A DNA stretch of 64,000 bases from Linnemannia schmuckeri (Eukaryota; Mortierellomycota; Mortierellomycetes; Mortierellales; Mortierellaceae). The position numbers and the translations under genes are program-made. The notes below the pieces were generated by a model. The model did no database searches. It saw nothing but the letters and a program-made list of their open reading frames with translations, and was not told where the DNA came from. Every line of letters starts with the position of its first letter. The first letter of the stretch is position 1. Location: contig JANATG010000009.1 in the NCBI GenBank assembly GCA_029449235.1, forward strand, positions 124,001 to 188,000, written 5' to 3'. Below, piece after piece: positions 35,601-46,607 of the stretch.

Positions 35601-38600
35601 CTATGAACAGCATATCCATCCTCACTCCTATGAGCCAACTCCTGCGGAGACTTATGGCCCTTCTAGAATTGCATTGACGCGTCACCAGTCCGTTGATAGT
35701 AGTGATGACATGACTCGTGGATATGGTATGGTTGGTAACCGAAGTGGTAACAATGCTTCCAGCAACACCACCAACAGCAACCAACAGGACCAGTGCTACA
35801 ATCCCCTGAACCGATCCCTTTCCCAGCCACGCACACGGCCCTCCAATGAGTTCAACCCACTCTCGGCTAGAAAATCTGAGAGTGCAGCCAGTGGTGCAGG
35901 CCACCTGCTCTTTCCATCAACCCCGTTTCCTTGGTTGGTCCCTGATTCTCGACCTCGAAGTCACTCCTTTGATGTGACGAAAGTTTTCGCGTCGAGTCAC
36001 AGTGGAATCAAGCCTAACCAACGGAACCTTGTCCAGAGTATGTTCAAGGACGTCTCGGCCGAGAACATCTGGACCACCACTAATGTTACTACGACAAGTC
36101 ACAGTTCTCAGCCCTCTCCGCAGCCCATCCCCTCTGCCAACTCGTCGTCACCCATGGCTTCTCGGACTGGTCGGTATGGCACTCCCTTGCCCTTTAGCTA
36201 CTTCAACAGCAATTCCTCCTCTTCGTCGAACACTGTTGGAGGATCTGGATCCCTTCCTCCTCCTATGTCTCCTAAGGCCATCACTGGGATGGTACCGTCT
36301 ACCTCTGGACATTCTGGAAAGGGAGAGGATGACGATACGCCCGCGTTGACGCCTACTCTGCAAACCGCCGGGTCTTCTTGTCCATCATTGACCAGTCGCC
36401 TCTTGCGCAGAAAAGATTCTGGAAACAGTGCCAAGGATTCGCCCAATGGATCTTCCCTAGCTTCCTCTGAAAAGACTGGTGGGTTCTTCGATCTATTTAT
36501 TTTTTTACGGCGCAGTCCTAACCATATCAAAAACTAACAGACAGATTGTTGCCTTTTTGTTGATAATGATTTTAGAATGGGATCGTCGCAGGAGTTCAGC
36601 CACCGCAGCAATCGCTGCCACTCTCAGCTTCCGAAAGAACTCTGAATCTAGCACCCATAACATCCGCCACCGGGACCAACATCACCGATGCCGACTCTCG
36701 ATTTCTGACCCCGCCGCCATCCTCTCCAACAACAATGACCACACAACCGCAGCAGGAGTTGCGACGTCTGCACGAGATGGTGACGGTATTTATCAACGAA
36801 TCTCTGTCAGGGCGCAAGCACAACTGATCGAGAAGAAGGCAACTCATGGACTGACCCCTTCTTTCACGTCGGCGTCTTCGTTGGCTGGGTCCAGGAACAA
36901 GTCCAAGAAGGCTAGTGGATTTGCAGAAGGGAGGTTGAAACCGAATCATGGTGGTCAAAATCTGACTTCTTCCTTCGCGGTGGCTTCTTCGTCATCATCT
37001 TATATGGCGTCTCTTGCGATGAATAATACCAATGGTGAGAGTCTGTCAACGTCTTTGCTCGGCACTGACATTGAGTCTGACCCCGAGATCCTGAACAGTT
37101 TGAGCAGTGCAGCGGGAGAGGCGGCTCGATCTCGACGCGGTAATGGAAGTTCTGAACGGATCCAACGGCGATCTCCTGGAGTCGCCTTGGCGATGACCAG
37201 TATTGACGACTCAACTAATACCGCGACGACTTTAGTCTCGTCCTCGACCACCAGTACGGACTTACGACCTTTGAATTCAACAAAGTCTTTGCCAGTGTAC
37301 TTTGCGTCCAACAACTCAAGTACTCATTCTCTGGTTCATTCACAGCCCACAGGGGACGTGACGCACAAGGATAATGCGGTTGAGAAGATGTGGACGGCGA
37401 TGGGGCGGTTGACGCATAAACGGAGTGCAGGCGATCGACATAGTTCTTCCGGCTCGAGCAAGAGCCATCACAGTCAGCATCAGCAGTACCAAGGAAACGC
37501 TCAGGCTTCGAATCAGATCAGCGGTAGCTTTGTGGGTGAGAGTGCGAAAGATGATGGTAAGACTGACGTTGATGGAACCCCTCACCCGTTGGGTCGGTTC
37601 TCGATCCACGCTTCCGACAGCTGTTCTTTGAAAATGGTTCCACACTCTGGTGATGCTTCGCCTATCACTGCGATAGCCTCGGCGGATACGAACGCAAGTG
37701 GTTGGAATCATTACAGGACGGTCTCCGAGTCGACGGTGAGGTCAATGGACTCTGCGACCAGCATAATGAGCAACGGATCGATCTCTCACCACCAACATGG
37801 GATCCTGGAGGACATGGGATCCTCCTCGCCTTCCTCCGTTCCGCAGTTGACCTTGACACCCTCTGGATCTACTCGTAGTCGGTCGTCGTCAAAATCTTCC
37901 GTCCACTCTAACATCTTCTCGATCCATGATCACACCCAGTCGAACGATCTACACTATCGCCCACACAGTCACAGCAAGCCGCAATACCACGAAGCGCGAC
38001 AGCCTCCATTGCCGTGGTCGTTTTCAGACGACCATCACCATCACCAGCGCGAGAACAGTCTCGCAGGTGGAATGGCAGTCGGCACCGACTCTCCATGCTC
38101 CTCCTCATCATCATCGCAACATCACTCTGATGGATCTGGGTCTCGAAAATCTATTTCCTCCTCCTCTGCGTCATCCTTCTCGCCTACCTTATATTACCAT
38201 CAAGACCAGTATCAATTCCAACTCTCTGCCATTCATGGCCGCTCCGCTACCGCCAAGATGCCAATCTCTTTTCAGGAAGGCTATGAACCAGTGCTGCCGC
38301 ATACTTTACACCATGACCCCAGTATCCAAGACCGTCGAAAGTCCTTGTCGATTCTGCAGAACCTGACCCAAGCTTCTCAGAAAATTAAGACAATGATTCG
38401 GTCTCCAAGTGTCAGGATGCGTCGCAGGACGGTCATGAACTTGTCACCTCTAACTATGGATCACTATGCAGCAGCGAGAGCAGTTGAAGATGGGATGTCA
38501 GTGGAGTTTGGGAGTGGCAGAACCGATGTGTTGACAGAGGCAATGGAGGATGAGGTTAGAAGTGGTATAAGACTGAGTGGAGAAATTGATGTGGAGCCTT

Positions 38601-38665
38601 TGATGTCTGAAAAGGATATGGAGGAGATCTTTGGCGCCGACCGAGCCGTCAACGAGGCGGTCTAA
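29626..38665 (+). CDS. Very large DH-PH Rho guanine nucleotide exchange factor
   Basis: Activates Rho-family GTPases, which direct polarity and cell-wall growth in fungi. Six exons: 29626-31264, 31435-33746, 33867-34067, 34199-35000, 35120-36478 and 36576-38665, total 8403 nt, 2800 aa. The Dbl-homology domain runs from about residue 1289 (LQELEVTEQSYVNDL) through SRDHQLYSQFCELRM to the signature DLKDHLIKPIQRICRYPLLL near 1436-1456. The PH domain follows (about 1525-1680) with YYGCFLFESMLIVVK and ends AERQAWMTALQTHIQAA. More than 1200 residues before and 1100 after are disordered, rich in Ser, Thr, Pro, Gln and His. The ATG at 29626 is the first in frame; the 36 codons upstream start at TTG. 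The exon 3-4 junction uses one 131-bp intron, which gives a standard DH spacing. No other domain was recognised. Confidence 0.9.
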
Positions 38666-39865
38666 ACTTTCTTGTTCTTCTTGTTCCATTACGACCTTTT
38701 GTACTCCTTTTCGTATATTCTTCTCCCTCTCCTTCTCTTCCGTTATTTCCCGTAAGAATTCTTCTGTTTACAACTCATCTTCCTTCTTACTTACATTCCT
38801 TTCTCCTTCCTTCACCTCATTTTCTGTAGTCGAGAAATACAAGTCAGTTTTTGTTATATTTCTCCCTTTCTTGATTCCTACTTCCTTTCCAAAATAAAAA
38901 AAATTCCTGACTTTCTTCATGAACGGTAACTTTGAGCGAGACATTTGCCAATGACCTTTGGTCATAAATCTGGTTTGATTGGCTGTTTCGCGCTTGTTTT
39001 TTTGGTGGCAAAAAAACAGACATATGTCTTGAAACGCGGGCAAAAGAAAGGGTAGGGGAGGAGAAGAAAGGAGATAGAAACGGGAGGATTATATAAAAAC
39101 ACATATATTAATCTTATTATGCACTTCGTATGATGCGAAGACCAGAAAACCTTTGACCAGAAAGGATTCGCCTACCTCGGAAAATTTGTAATTTTTTTTG
39201 TCTCCCTACCATAAAACCATCCCTACCGAGGCGTCTCATGACTCAATATCTCGCCAGCCCTTTTGTTTACTTGCACTCTCTTTTTCTTATTAATATCAGC
39301 CCTATTGTTTTTCATGTTCCAAAATACATTTTATGGAATGTGCTAAAACCAACATGTCAATATCTTTTAATATGAAACTGCGTATGACTTCCGGCCGCCA
39401 TAAAAAAAACGAGGTGTACTCTTGCCATTGGAAAATTAACCGAAGTAGTCGAAAGTGATACATAGTCACCGTACATTTTGCATCTTCTTCGTTCGCTTCT
39501 CTTTGATCCATACATCTGTCTCAATCCTCCCTTCTTATTTTCGCCTCTACTGACACGTTCGCTCGACAAGCGGGACTTACATAGAAAGGCAGTATAAAAG
39601 GAATTCTAGTGTCAGTACCTCCTATATTTGTGCTAAAAATATATGCACGTTTTCCTTCGGCCCAGTACTTCCACACCTTAACTGCACTTTTTTTTCACGT
39701 AACTTTGCGAGTTTAAGCGCGCCATCAAATAGTATATCCTCTATAGCTTAATAAGCTACCGTCACCAAGGAGTAGTTGAGGCTCACACAACGACACCGTA
39801 AAGTTTAGATCCATGAACTTTATTTTTCAGACACAGGCACGCAGGAGGCGTTTGGATTTGGATTT
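38666..39865. other. Spacer between Rho GEF and LINE
   Basis: 1.2 kb, CT-rich 3' UTR-like after the stop, then AT-rich. No gene or RNA recognised. Confidence 0.4.
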
Positions 39866-39878
39866 TTTTCGCGCTCCA
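39866..39878 (+). repeat. Target-site duplication, left copy
   Basis: The 13-mer ttttcgcgctcca directly precedes the LINE 5' end and is repeated exactly after its A tail at 45402-45414. Confidence 0.93.
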
Positions 39879-39918
39879 CCAGCTTGTAAGGAACCCAACC
39901 TCGCAAACCTTCATTCCC

Positions 39919-41541
39919 ATGACAGAATCGCGCCGTCCCCAAGAGGGGGACCCACCCACTCTCCCGCCTCCCTCCTATGCCTCTAAGGCTGCCAACACCA
40001 ACAGCATTACCTCTCCTAAACTCATCTCGGTGTTCAACGATCCCACTGACGGTCACCTTGCCAAGATTGCCCCCCAACACAAGGGTGCCCGCGTGGAACT
40101 CGTCAACCCGAAGGCGATTGCGTACATGGCTCCCAGCACCACTCCCGTTGGGGACTTTCTAGATGCGGTATTCACAACCCACAAGACGCTTATTGAAGCT
40201 TCCAAGCTTACCATGCCCATCATCAGCATCAACGCCTTCAATTGCCCCGACAAACAGCGACGAATTGAGGTGGTCTACCATGAGCGCCTGGATGCCGCCA
40301 CCCTCTCCACAAAGCCCATCACCTTCAAAGGCATCCCCCACCACCCTCTTTCATCCAACATGGACTATATCATCACCAAACTCATATTTTCCAACTATCA
40401 GTTCCAGTCCTCTCAAGATACGGGCGACCTACTCTATCAAAGAGTGATCGACTTTATCCAGACCAAGAAGAAGATGGGCAAGGTTATCAGGATTGAGATC
40501 CCTACCTTTCCTTCTTCAAAGGCGATTTTTGCACCCACCCACCTGTTTTATGTCTACGTTAAGGGCGTCTACACCCCTGAAGATGTCTCGATGGAGCGCA
40601 CGCTTATGATCCCTCACCACCAGAAGGCACCGGTCAGGATTCAATGGGCGGGCAGTTCCCCCTTCTGTAACTATTGCAGACAGGACGGTCACATCCTCAA
40701 CCGCTGCCCCAGCAGACTATCTTTGATCTGCTACAAGTGCAAGGCAGCAGGCCACATCACATATCAATGTAGCAGGTTCTCTGAAAGAGATAACAAGGCC
40801 AGCAAAGGTAAGGAGCCTGTGAGAGACCTTTCGGCTGACAAATCTTCTTCCTCTTCCAACCCTTCTGTTCCCCTTCCTCCTTCATCTTCTTCTCCTCAGA
40901 GTACTGCTCCCGAGGCAACTTCCCTGTCATCTGAGGACTCTGAAGTTGTCCCGGAGACTATTCCTTCATCCCCTGTCCCAAACACTCCCTCTGGTATGGA
41001 CGTTGACCAGGTCCCCACACCATCTTTTAACTTTACCCCTGAGATCACAAACTTAAAATTCACACCAACTCCAACTGCCCCATCCCATTCAACCCCCTCG
41101 CCTCCCTCTTCCACGAATGAGGAGTTGCCACCTGTCACAGCCTCACAGGCTGCTGCGATTGCCGCTCTCGATGTCGACGTCGCCAGTGCACAGACACCAA
41201 ATAAGCCCAATAAACGACAGGTTGACGAAATGTCCACCTCTTCGGCGCAGTCAGTCCGTTCGGCTCGTTCGGCCTTTTCTATAAGATCGACTCGATCAAC
41301 TAAATCGCTGAAGGGTAGAAGAGCCCATTCCGTTCATTCTAGAAAAAATCCTAACAGCGAGTATCCCGACGACCACTCATCCGTTTACACATCTTCTCCT
41401 ACCCTTTCCCAAGTCTATGACGTTTCACCTCACTCCTCCCAAAATGGCTTGCTCACTTCGATGAAGAAGGTGGTATCTCAAGCATTGGGAACCTCACCCA
41501 AGAATACTGACAAGCGTCGCTCCCCCCGTACTCAACATTAA
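39919..41541 (+). CDS. LINE ORF1: nucleic-acid-binding protein with two zinc knuckles
   Basis: 540 aa. ORF1 proteins coat the element RNA and act as chaperones. Residues about 30-245 form an unrecognised globular part. Two CCHC knuckles follow (CNYCRQDGHILNRC and CYKCKAAGHITYQC, about residues 252-287), then a long Ser/Pro/Thr-rich acidic region and a basic Ser/Arg-rich end. No coiled coil or RRM of the mammalian L1 type is evident. The stop codon TAA shares its last A with the ORF2 start codon (TAATG at 41539-41543). ORF2 is in another frame, so translation of ORF2 probably depends on termination-reinitiation. Confidence 0.93.
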   Translation: MTESRRPQEGDPPTLPPPSYASKAANTNSITSPKLISVFNDPTDGHLAKIAPQHKGARVELVNPKAIAYMAPSTTPVGDFLDAVFTTHKTLIEASKLTMPIISINAFNCPDKQRRIEVVYHERLDAATLSTKPITFKGIPHHPLSSNMDYIITKLIFSNYQFQSSQDTGDLLYQRVIDFIQTKKKMGKVIRIEIPTFPSSKAIFAPTHLFYVYVKGVYTPEDVSMERTLMIPHHQKAPVRIQWAGSSPFCNYCRQDGHILNRCPSRLSLICYKCKAAGHITYQCSRFSERDNKASKGKEPVRDLSADKSSSSSNPSVPLPPSSSSPQSTAPEATSLSSEDSEVVPETIPSSPVPNTPSGMDVDQVPTPSFNFTPEITNLKFTPTPTAPSHSTPSPPSSTNEELPPVTASQAAAIAALDVDVASAQTPNKPNKRQVDEMSTSSAQSVRSARSAFSIRSTRSTKSLKGRRAHSVHSRKNPNSEYPDDHSSVYTSSPTLSQVYDVSPHSSQNGLLTSMKKVVSQALGTSPKNTDKRRSPRTQH

Positions 41542-44500
41542 TGCGGATAGCGACACTGAATGTGCGAGGCATGCGCAAGCAGCACCTCCAAAGGACTATT
41601 GGCCCCAACAACCAGTCAAACTTTTACACCTGGCTTCGACAAACTGACAACAGCATTCTGGCCCTGCAAGAACTGGGATTTGACTCCCCAGGACCGAACA
41701 CCCACCAGCAACAAATACTTAACCAAATTTTCAATTGCAATGATGCAGTGTGGACAAGGCACTGTGCACTCCTCATTCGTGATCCCTCCTTCTCTATCAC
41801 TTCTTCCTCCACCTCCCTTGATGGTAGAGTCATAACTGCCAGCATTAAGTCATCCTCCCTATCTTTTGAAGCCACCTTTTGTGTCATGTATGCGGACGCT
41901 AACCCTACTGACAGAAAACAGTTTTTCCTCGACTGCCTTTCACTTCCTTTCTTCCTCTCCCCTCCTCGACACGCTTTCCTTCTTGGTGATCTCAATTACC
42001 AGCACCATCACTCCAGACCACACCCAGAGTTCCAAGACTGGGTTAATTCTCATCTAGTAGACTGCATCACGCCCCCCCATACTATTCCCAATACCACCTT
42101 TACCCACACCGGGAATAAAACCCGAACCACCATCGACTATATCTTTTCTTCCTTTTCTCTCCTCTCACAGGTCTCCAAACCAGAGCAACTTTGTTCTTCT
42201 CCTTTTTCAGACCATGATATGCTGATACTGACCCTGACTCCTAGCACTGTACCACAGATGGGCCGGGGACTATGGCGTATGAATGCGCGATTGCTCGACA
42301 GCGCCGACTTCCGGGATGAACTAGATGGTTTTCTTTCGACCCTTGCTGATCCCCTCCCTCTCGAGAACCACCAACAACATTGGGACAGGATTAAGGACAA
42401 CATCAAACGTTTCTGCATCAAAACCTCTATCTCCAAACGAAGGGATCGACAGTCCGCCATTCAGGAACTCAACAACACACGCCAAACTCTCCTAGCTGAC
42501 TTTGCCCGTGCCTCTGGAGCGACAAAGGCTACCCTGGCGCAGGAACTCGAGGCGCTGGAAATCTTTCTTCAGCATCAGACAACGGAGGAACTAGATACGT
42601 ATGCATTACGATCGGGCACCACCTGGCGAGAGAAAGGCGAGGCCAGTACAAGATACTTTTTCAGAGCTATTGCCCAGCGATTCAAAAAGAGACTCGTCCC
42701 AGCCCTTCACAATCCCACAACAAACGACCTTACTACGACGGCGGAAGAACGACTACAAGTGGCATCTGATTTTTATTCTCATCTCTATACCCCCGACCAG
42801 TCAGATGAACACGCCACTCAGCTACTTCTAGACTCCCTCCCTCCAACAGCTACACTCACAGACATCGACAAAGTTGGACTTACTTTGAGGATCAGCGACC
42901 AGGAGCTAGAGGAGGCGATAGGCATGGCCCCTCACTCCAAGGCACCAGGTCGAGATGGACTTCCTTTCGAGCTATACCGACATATCATCAACATCCCCTG
43001 GATTCGCATACTTCTCCTTGCGGTATTGAATGAGGCACTACTGGATTCGACCTTTCCTCTTTCCTGGCAGGAAACTGTTATGATCCTACTCTACAAAAAG
43101 GGAGACGCGTCTCGTCTCTCGAACTGGCGCCCCCTATCCCTTATCAACTCGGACGCTAAGATATTCACCAAGATTCTCACTCTCCGGATTCAACCATACA
43201 TGAGGACTTTGACGGGTCCGTACCAGACGGGATTCACGGCTGGACGGCACATTGCAGACAATGGACTGGTGCTCAACAACTTACGGGATTATTGCAGGGC
43301 AAGGAAGCTGAAACATGTCGGAATCCTTTTGGATCAGGAGAAAGCATACGACAGAGTTCATCCGACTTATCTGGAGGCGGTGCTGAAGAAGTTTGGGTTC
43401 CCTCACCCAATCGTCAGAAGCATCACAATGCTTTTCTTTTCCACTAGGATCTCCCTCAACATTAACGGCTTTCTTTCAGACCCCTTCACACAATCTAGAG
43501 GTCTTCGACAAGGAGACCCCCTGTCACCACTTCTTTTCAACCTCGCCTTTGAGCCGCTTCTGGCATACATCCAGTCATCTCCAGAGGTCCAGGGAATCAC
43601 GATCCCAGCACGACAGCAATCGGTGAAGCACGGGGCTTATGCCGACGATTTACTGGCACTAGTCTCCTCGGTGGCGGAATGGGAGGCCCTCGATGACGCG
43701 CTTACCCTCTACGGTCGGGCCTCGAATGCCAAAGTCAACCTTAACAAAACCATTGCATTCCCTATGTCTCGCTCGGCCGACCCGCAACTCAAAGGTCATC
43801 TAATGGCCCTTGATATCCAATGGCATGACTCCACCTCCCAGGATGCGCTGACCTACTTGGGTTTCCCGATCTTCTTTGGCAAGGATCAGGAGAAGACATT
43901 CTGGGACAAGATCTACGCCAAAATCAAAGCAGGTCTCGACATACACTCTTCTCGCACCCTATCAGTCCTGGGCAGGGCCACCATTGTCAACGCCTTCATT
44001 CTATCACGCCTTTGGCACCTCGCGTGGGTGGTTCCTTTTCCCACTCAGTTCCTATCCAGAGTTCGACAGATTGTCACTGCGTTTGTCTGCAACTTCAAGC
44101 CAGCAGCGGCATGGAGTACTATCACCTCTCCACGTCACAAGGGCGGACTAGGTGTAATTGACCCTGCCACCCAGTTCCAGGTCTTCCAGCTCAAACATCT
44201 CCGTAATGCGGTTTCCTCCACGGCGTCCTGGGGAAAGGATATTGCTCTGGATATCATTCAATGGCGGACTAATTCGACGCATCGCCTCGCCTTTGTTGTT
44301 GCACCGGAAGATATCCCATACCGCTCTATGCTAGCCGGATTCCCCAGTCTCCAGCGTATGGTGGTTGCAGCCACCAAACTGCCCTCCCTCAAGGCATCTA
44401 TTACCAAAGCCAGTCCCCCAGATTCATCCACCTTTGCGGCTTCCCCAGTCGAATGGTGGTTTCCGTCCGCTGATAACACCGTACCCCCACTTAAAACTCG

Positions 44501-45356
44501 AATCAGTGATTTGTTCTTGTTGACCATGGACAAGAGCAACAAGTACCGAGTGACTAATAAGCCTGAGCTGACAAGCAAACTGAAGCAGGAACGGGAAAGT
44601 CTGGTCTCCCAACTCGTCCAATCAAAAATCAGGAGTATGTCGCAGGCCTATCTTACTGTGATACAGGACCCGCCGGCGGGACTGGTAGGCGACCGGATCC
44701 AACAACGAGTACTGTCCATAGTACTCTATGGAGCCGGCAAGACCATTGTGATTTTTGGCGCTGCTACCACCAAACAACTACGGCACTTCCTATCCTCCTC
44801 CCCGCTACCAGGGACAGACCCGTCCCCCACTGTATCAACGTCCCGCTCTGAGGAAGGATCTGCATCCCAATGGCGCAAGTTCTGGCGTGCAAAGATTCCT
44901 CACAGAGCCCGCACAATATGGTGGCGATACAAGCGAGACATTCTTCCATGTGGCACACTCCGTGCTCACCGCTGGAATCAAGACCCAAAGTGCGAAATGC
45001 GGGGATGTAGAGAGCAGAGAGCAGACAAGAATCACTACGTCTTTCAGTGCTCTGCCAAATATCTGGCATGGCAGTCCACGCTGAAGGAATATACCGACAA
45101 GCCCCTCTGGTCGGACGAGGATTTACACTCGCTCCTCTCTTTCACGCCTCCTGAGTTCTCCATCAAACCCGAGTACAACATCTCCGCTCCTCAACTCTTA
45201 GCATGTTGCCTGATTGGGGTCCACACAGCCAACATCACCCTCTTTTTGCATGATCAGACCCAGTCTTGGGACGATATCTCCAAAAACATCAAAAAAGAAA
45301 TACACAAAACTATTGCACAAAATAATCATATTAAGTCTACAGACACAAGCCACTAA
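41541..45356 (+). CDS. LINE ORF2: endonuclease-reverse transcriptase
   Basis: 1271 aa, uninterrupted. The N-terminal endonuclease (about 1-235) shows LNVRGM, LALQELGF, LLGDLNYQ, TIDYIFSS and SDHDML, the usual APE-type catalytic order. The reverse transcriptase (about 455-760) has SKAPGRDGLPFELY, NWRPLSLINSDAKIF, TGFTAGRHIADNGLVL, LLDQEKAYDRVHP, GLRQGDPLSPLLF and the catalytic YADD at 700-703. Near the C-terminus a zinc-finger-like CEMRGC with NHYVFQC resembles the zf-RVT domain of L1/Tx1-type elements. It copies the element RNA at a nicked chromosomal target. The start ATG overlaps the ORF1 stop by one base. Confidence 0.96.
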   Translation: MRIATLNVRGMRKQHLQRTIGPNNQSNFYTWLRQTDNSILALQELGFDSPGPNTHQQQILNQIFNCNDAVWTRHCALLIRDPSFSITSSSTSLDGRVITASIKSSSLSFEATFCVMYADANPTDRKQFFLDCLSLPFFLSPPRHAFLLGDLNYQHHHSRPHPEFQDWVNSHLVDCITPPHTIPNTTFTHTGNKTRTTIDYIFSSFSLLSQVSKPEQLCSSPFSDHDMLILTLTPSTVPQMGRGLWRMNARLLDSADFRDELDGFLSTLADPLPLENHQQHWDRIKDNIKRFCIKTSISKRRDRQSAIQELNNTRQTLLADFARASGATKATLAQELEALEIFLQHQTTEELDTYALRSGTTWREKGEASTRYFFRAIAQRFKKRLVPALHNPTTNDLTTTAEERLQVASDFYSHLYTPDQSDEHATQLLLDSLPPTATLTDIDKVGLTLRISDQELEEAIGMAPHSKAPGRDGLPFELYRHIINIPWIRILLLAVLNEALLDSTFPLSWQETVMILLYKKGDASRLSNWRPLSLINSDAKIFTKILTLRIQPYMRTLTGPYQTGFTAGRHIADNGLVLNNLRDYCRARKLKHVGILLDQEKAYDRVHPTYLEAVLKKFGFPHPIVRSITMLFFSTRISLNINGFLSDPFTQSRGLRQGDPLSPLLFNLAFEPLLAYIQSSPEVQGITIPARQQSVKHGAYADDLLALVSSVAEWEALDDALTLYGRASNAKVNLNKTIAFPMSRSADPQLKGHLMALDIQWHDSTSQDALTYLGFPIFFGKDQEKTFWDKIYAKIKAGLDIHSSRTLSVLGRATIVNAFILSRLWHLAWVVPFPTQFLSRVRQIVTAFVCNFKPAAAWSTITSPRHKGGLGVIDPATQFQVFQLKHLRNAVSSTASWGKDIALDIIQWRTNSTHRLAFVVAPEDIPYRSMLAGFPSLQRMVVAATKLPSLKASITKASPPDSSTFAASPVEWWFPSADNTVPPLKTRISDLFLLTMDKSNKYRVTNKPELTSKLKQERESLVSQLVQSKIRSMSQAYLTVIQDPPAGLVGDRIQQRVLSIVLYGAGKTIVIFGAATTKQLRHFLSSSPLPGTDPSPTVSTSRSEEGSASQWRKFWRAKIPHRARTIWWRYKRDILPCGTLRAHRWNQDPKCEMRGCREQRADKNHYVFQCSAKYLAWQSTLKEYTDKPLWSDEDLHSLLSFTPPEFSIKPEYNISAPQLLACCLIGVHTANITLFLHDQTQSWDDISKNIKKEIHKTIAQNNHIKSTDTSH

Positions 45357-45401
45357 TAAAAAGACTAAAAATCTTTAAAAAAAAAAAAAAAAAAAAAAAT
45401 A

Positions 45402-45414
45402 TTTTCGCGCTCCA
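45402..45414 (+). repeat. Target-site duplication, right copy
   Basis: Exact second copy of ttttcgcgctcca, just after the LINE A tail. Confidence 0.93.
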
Positions 45415-45472
45415 AAAAAATAATGCTGCTCAGATGAACCCTTAACAACCTTATGAAAATAGGCGTTGGTGC

Positions 45473-45762
45473 TGTTGCCCAGGGAGAGGGTCGAAGGCCA
45501 GAGTTGTTGGACCGCTGTTAAGTCCTCAATTGGTACGGGGGTAGTGATAATAGTATCCTAAGGAACCACACGAAAGGATACACTGCAGCGCGTCAGCAAA
45601 ACTCTTGTCAGTACTGCTCTCGTCCAAGAAGTGATGTGTAAAAGGACAAAGAGCAGACGAGAGGGCTTGGCACACTACTAATACTATGTCTACTAAAGAA
45701 TATGACTGCTAATCTGAGGCGTCGCCACCGCTGCCTAGCCACTACCTTTTTTTGCAACAGTG
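45473..45762 (+). repeat. Left arm of the inverted repeat
   Basis: Starts TGTTGCCCAGGGAGAGGGTC and ends in a T-run followed by gcaaca. It pairs with 46608-46893. Confidence 0.8.
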
Positions 45763-46607
45763 CTAGTTCTTACATTCGCTAGAAAAAGTAAAAGACACAA
45801 AGATGCGTCATTCTAGACTCTGTGACATGGCTTAATGCGATAGATAGGTGTTAGCTTGCACTTTTATCGTCGCGTCTTGGCATTCCTACGCAACTCGATT
45901 CGTGCTATTTTCTTTCTTCAAAAACAGAAAGGCCTTCCGAAAGGAAATATTACTCACGACATGGCTGTTGTCGGTCAGTTCACGATTGGTCCCACCTAAA
46001 GTGGAAAAGCGGTTGCTCCCCGTAATTGTTTCTCATGTAATCACTAATTTTTCATTGTGCAGTATTTTCTCTGATTTGCTACAGGTATAGGCACACAACA
46101 GGGAGAACGATCAAATCAAAATCATGACAAAGAGCATGGACTGGGTCCTTCAGATGAAATGTCAAGACGATCCGTCTATGCTAAAGCAGTTGATTGCGCA
46201 TCTTGTGCGCTGTCATAGCCTATTATTGTTTTTATTGTCACATCTCAGCCTTCCACCCTTAGGCCACCTTTTTCCAGAATAAAGGTTGTATGGAAATCTT
46301 GAGAAAAAAAATGACCAAAAGATCGATGGTTGATGAGATGGAATACACGCGAACAAAAAAACAATTTGACGCGTCCGAAAAAACGCGCTCTTGAAATTTT
46401 TCTAACGTGTGTTGTTCGTGTTATTTTATTTTTTCGCAGGCCCTTTCTCCATCCCTTTCTTTGGTAACTTGGTCCATTATTGATTTGCTGTTCATTAAAT
46501 ACGCTACTATGTTTTTTTATTTGTATTTTTTTTACAAGGGCACGGATAGCGTTGACCGACCATATTTTGCCTCCATTTCCATTTTGTATTTGCACTGAGT
46601 TCGACGA

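Larger units (their letters stand above)
39879..45401 (+). mobile_element. Full-length, apparently intact non-LTR retrotransposon (LINE)
   Basis: A 5.5-kb element with a short (~40 bp) 5' leader, two uninterrupted ORFs, a ~20-bp 3' UTR and a 23-A tail, bounded by a perfect 13-bp target-site duplication. The domain order (ORF1 zinc knuckles; ORF2 apurinic-type endonuclease, reverse transcriptase, C-terminal zinc finger; no RNase H seen) fits the L1/Tx1 group rather than the Tad/I group; clade is inference. Nothing is broken, so insertion is recent. A truncated sister copy sits at 298-787. There are no C-to-T mutation patterns of the kind left by RIP. Confidence 0.95.
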
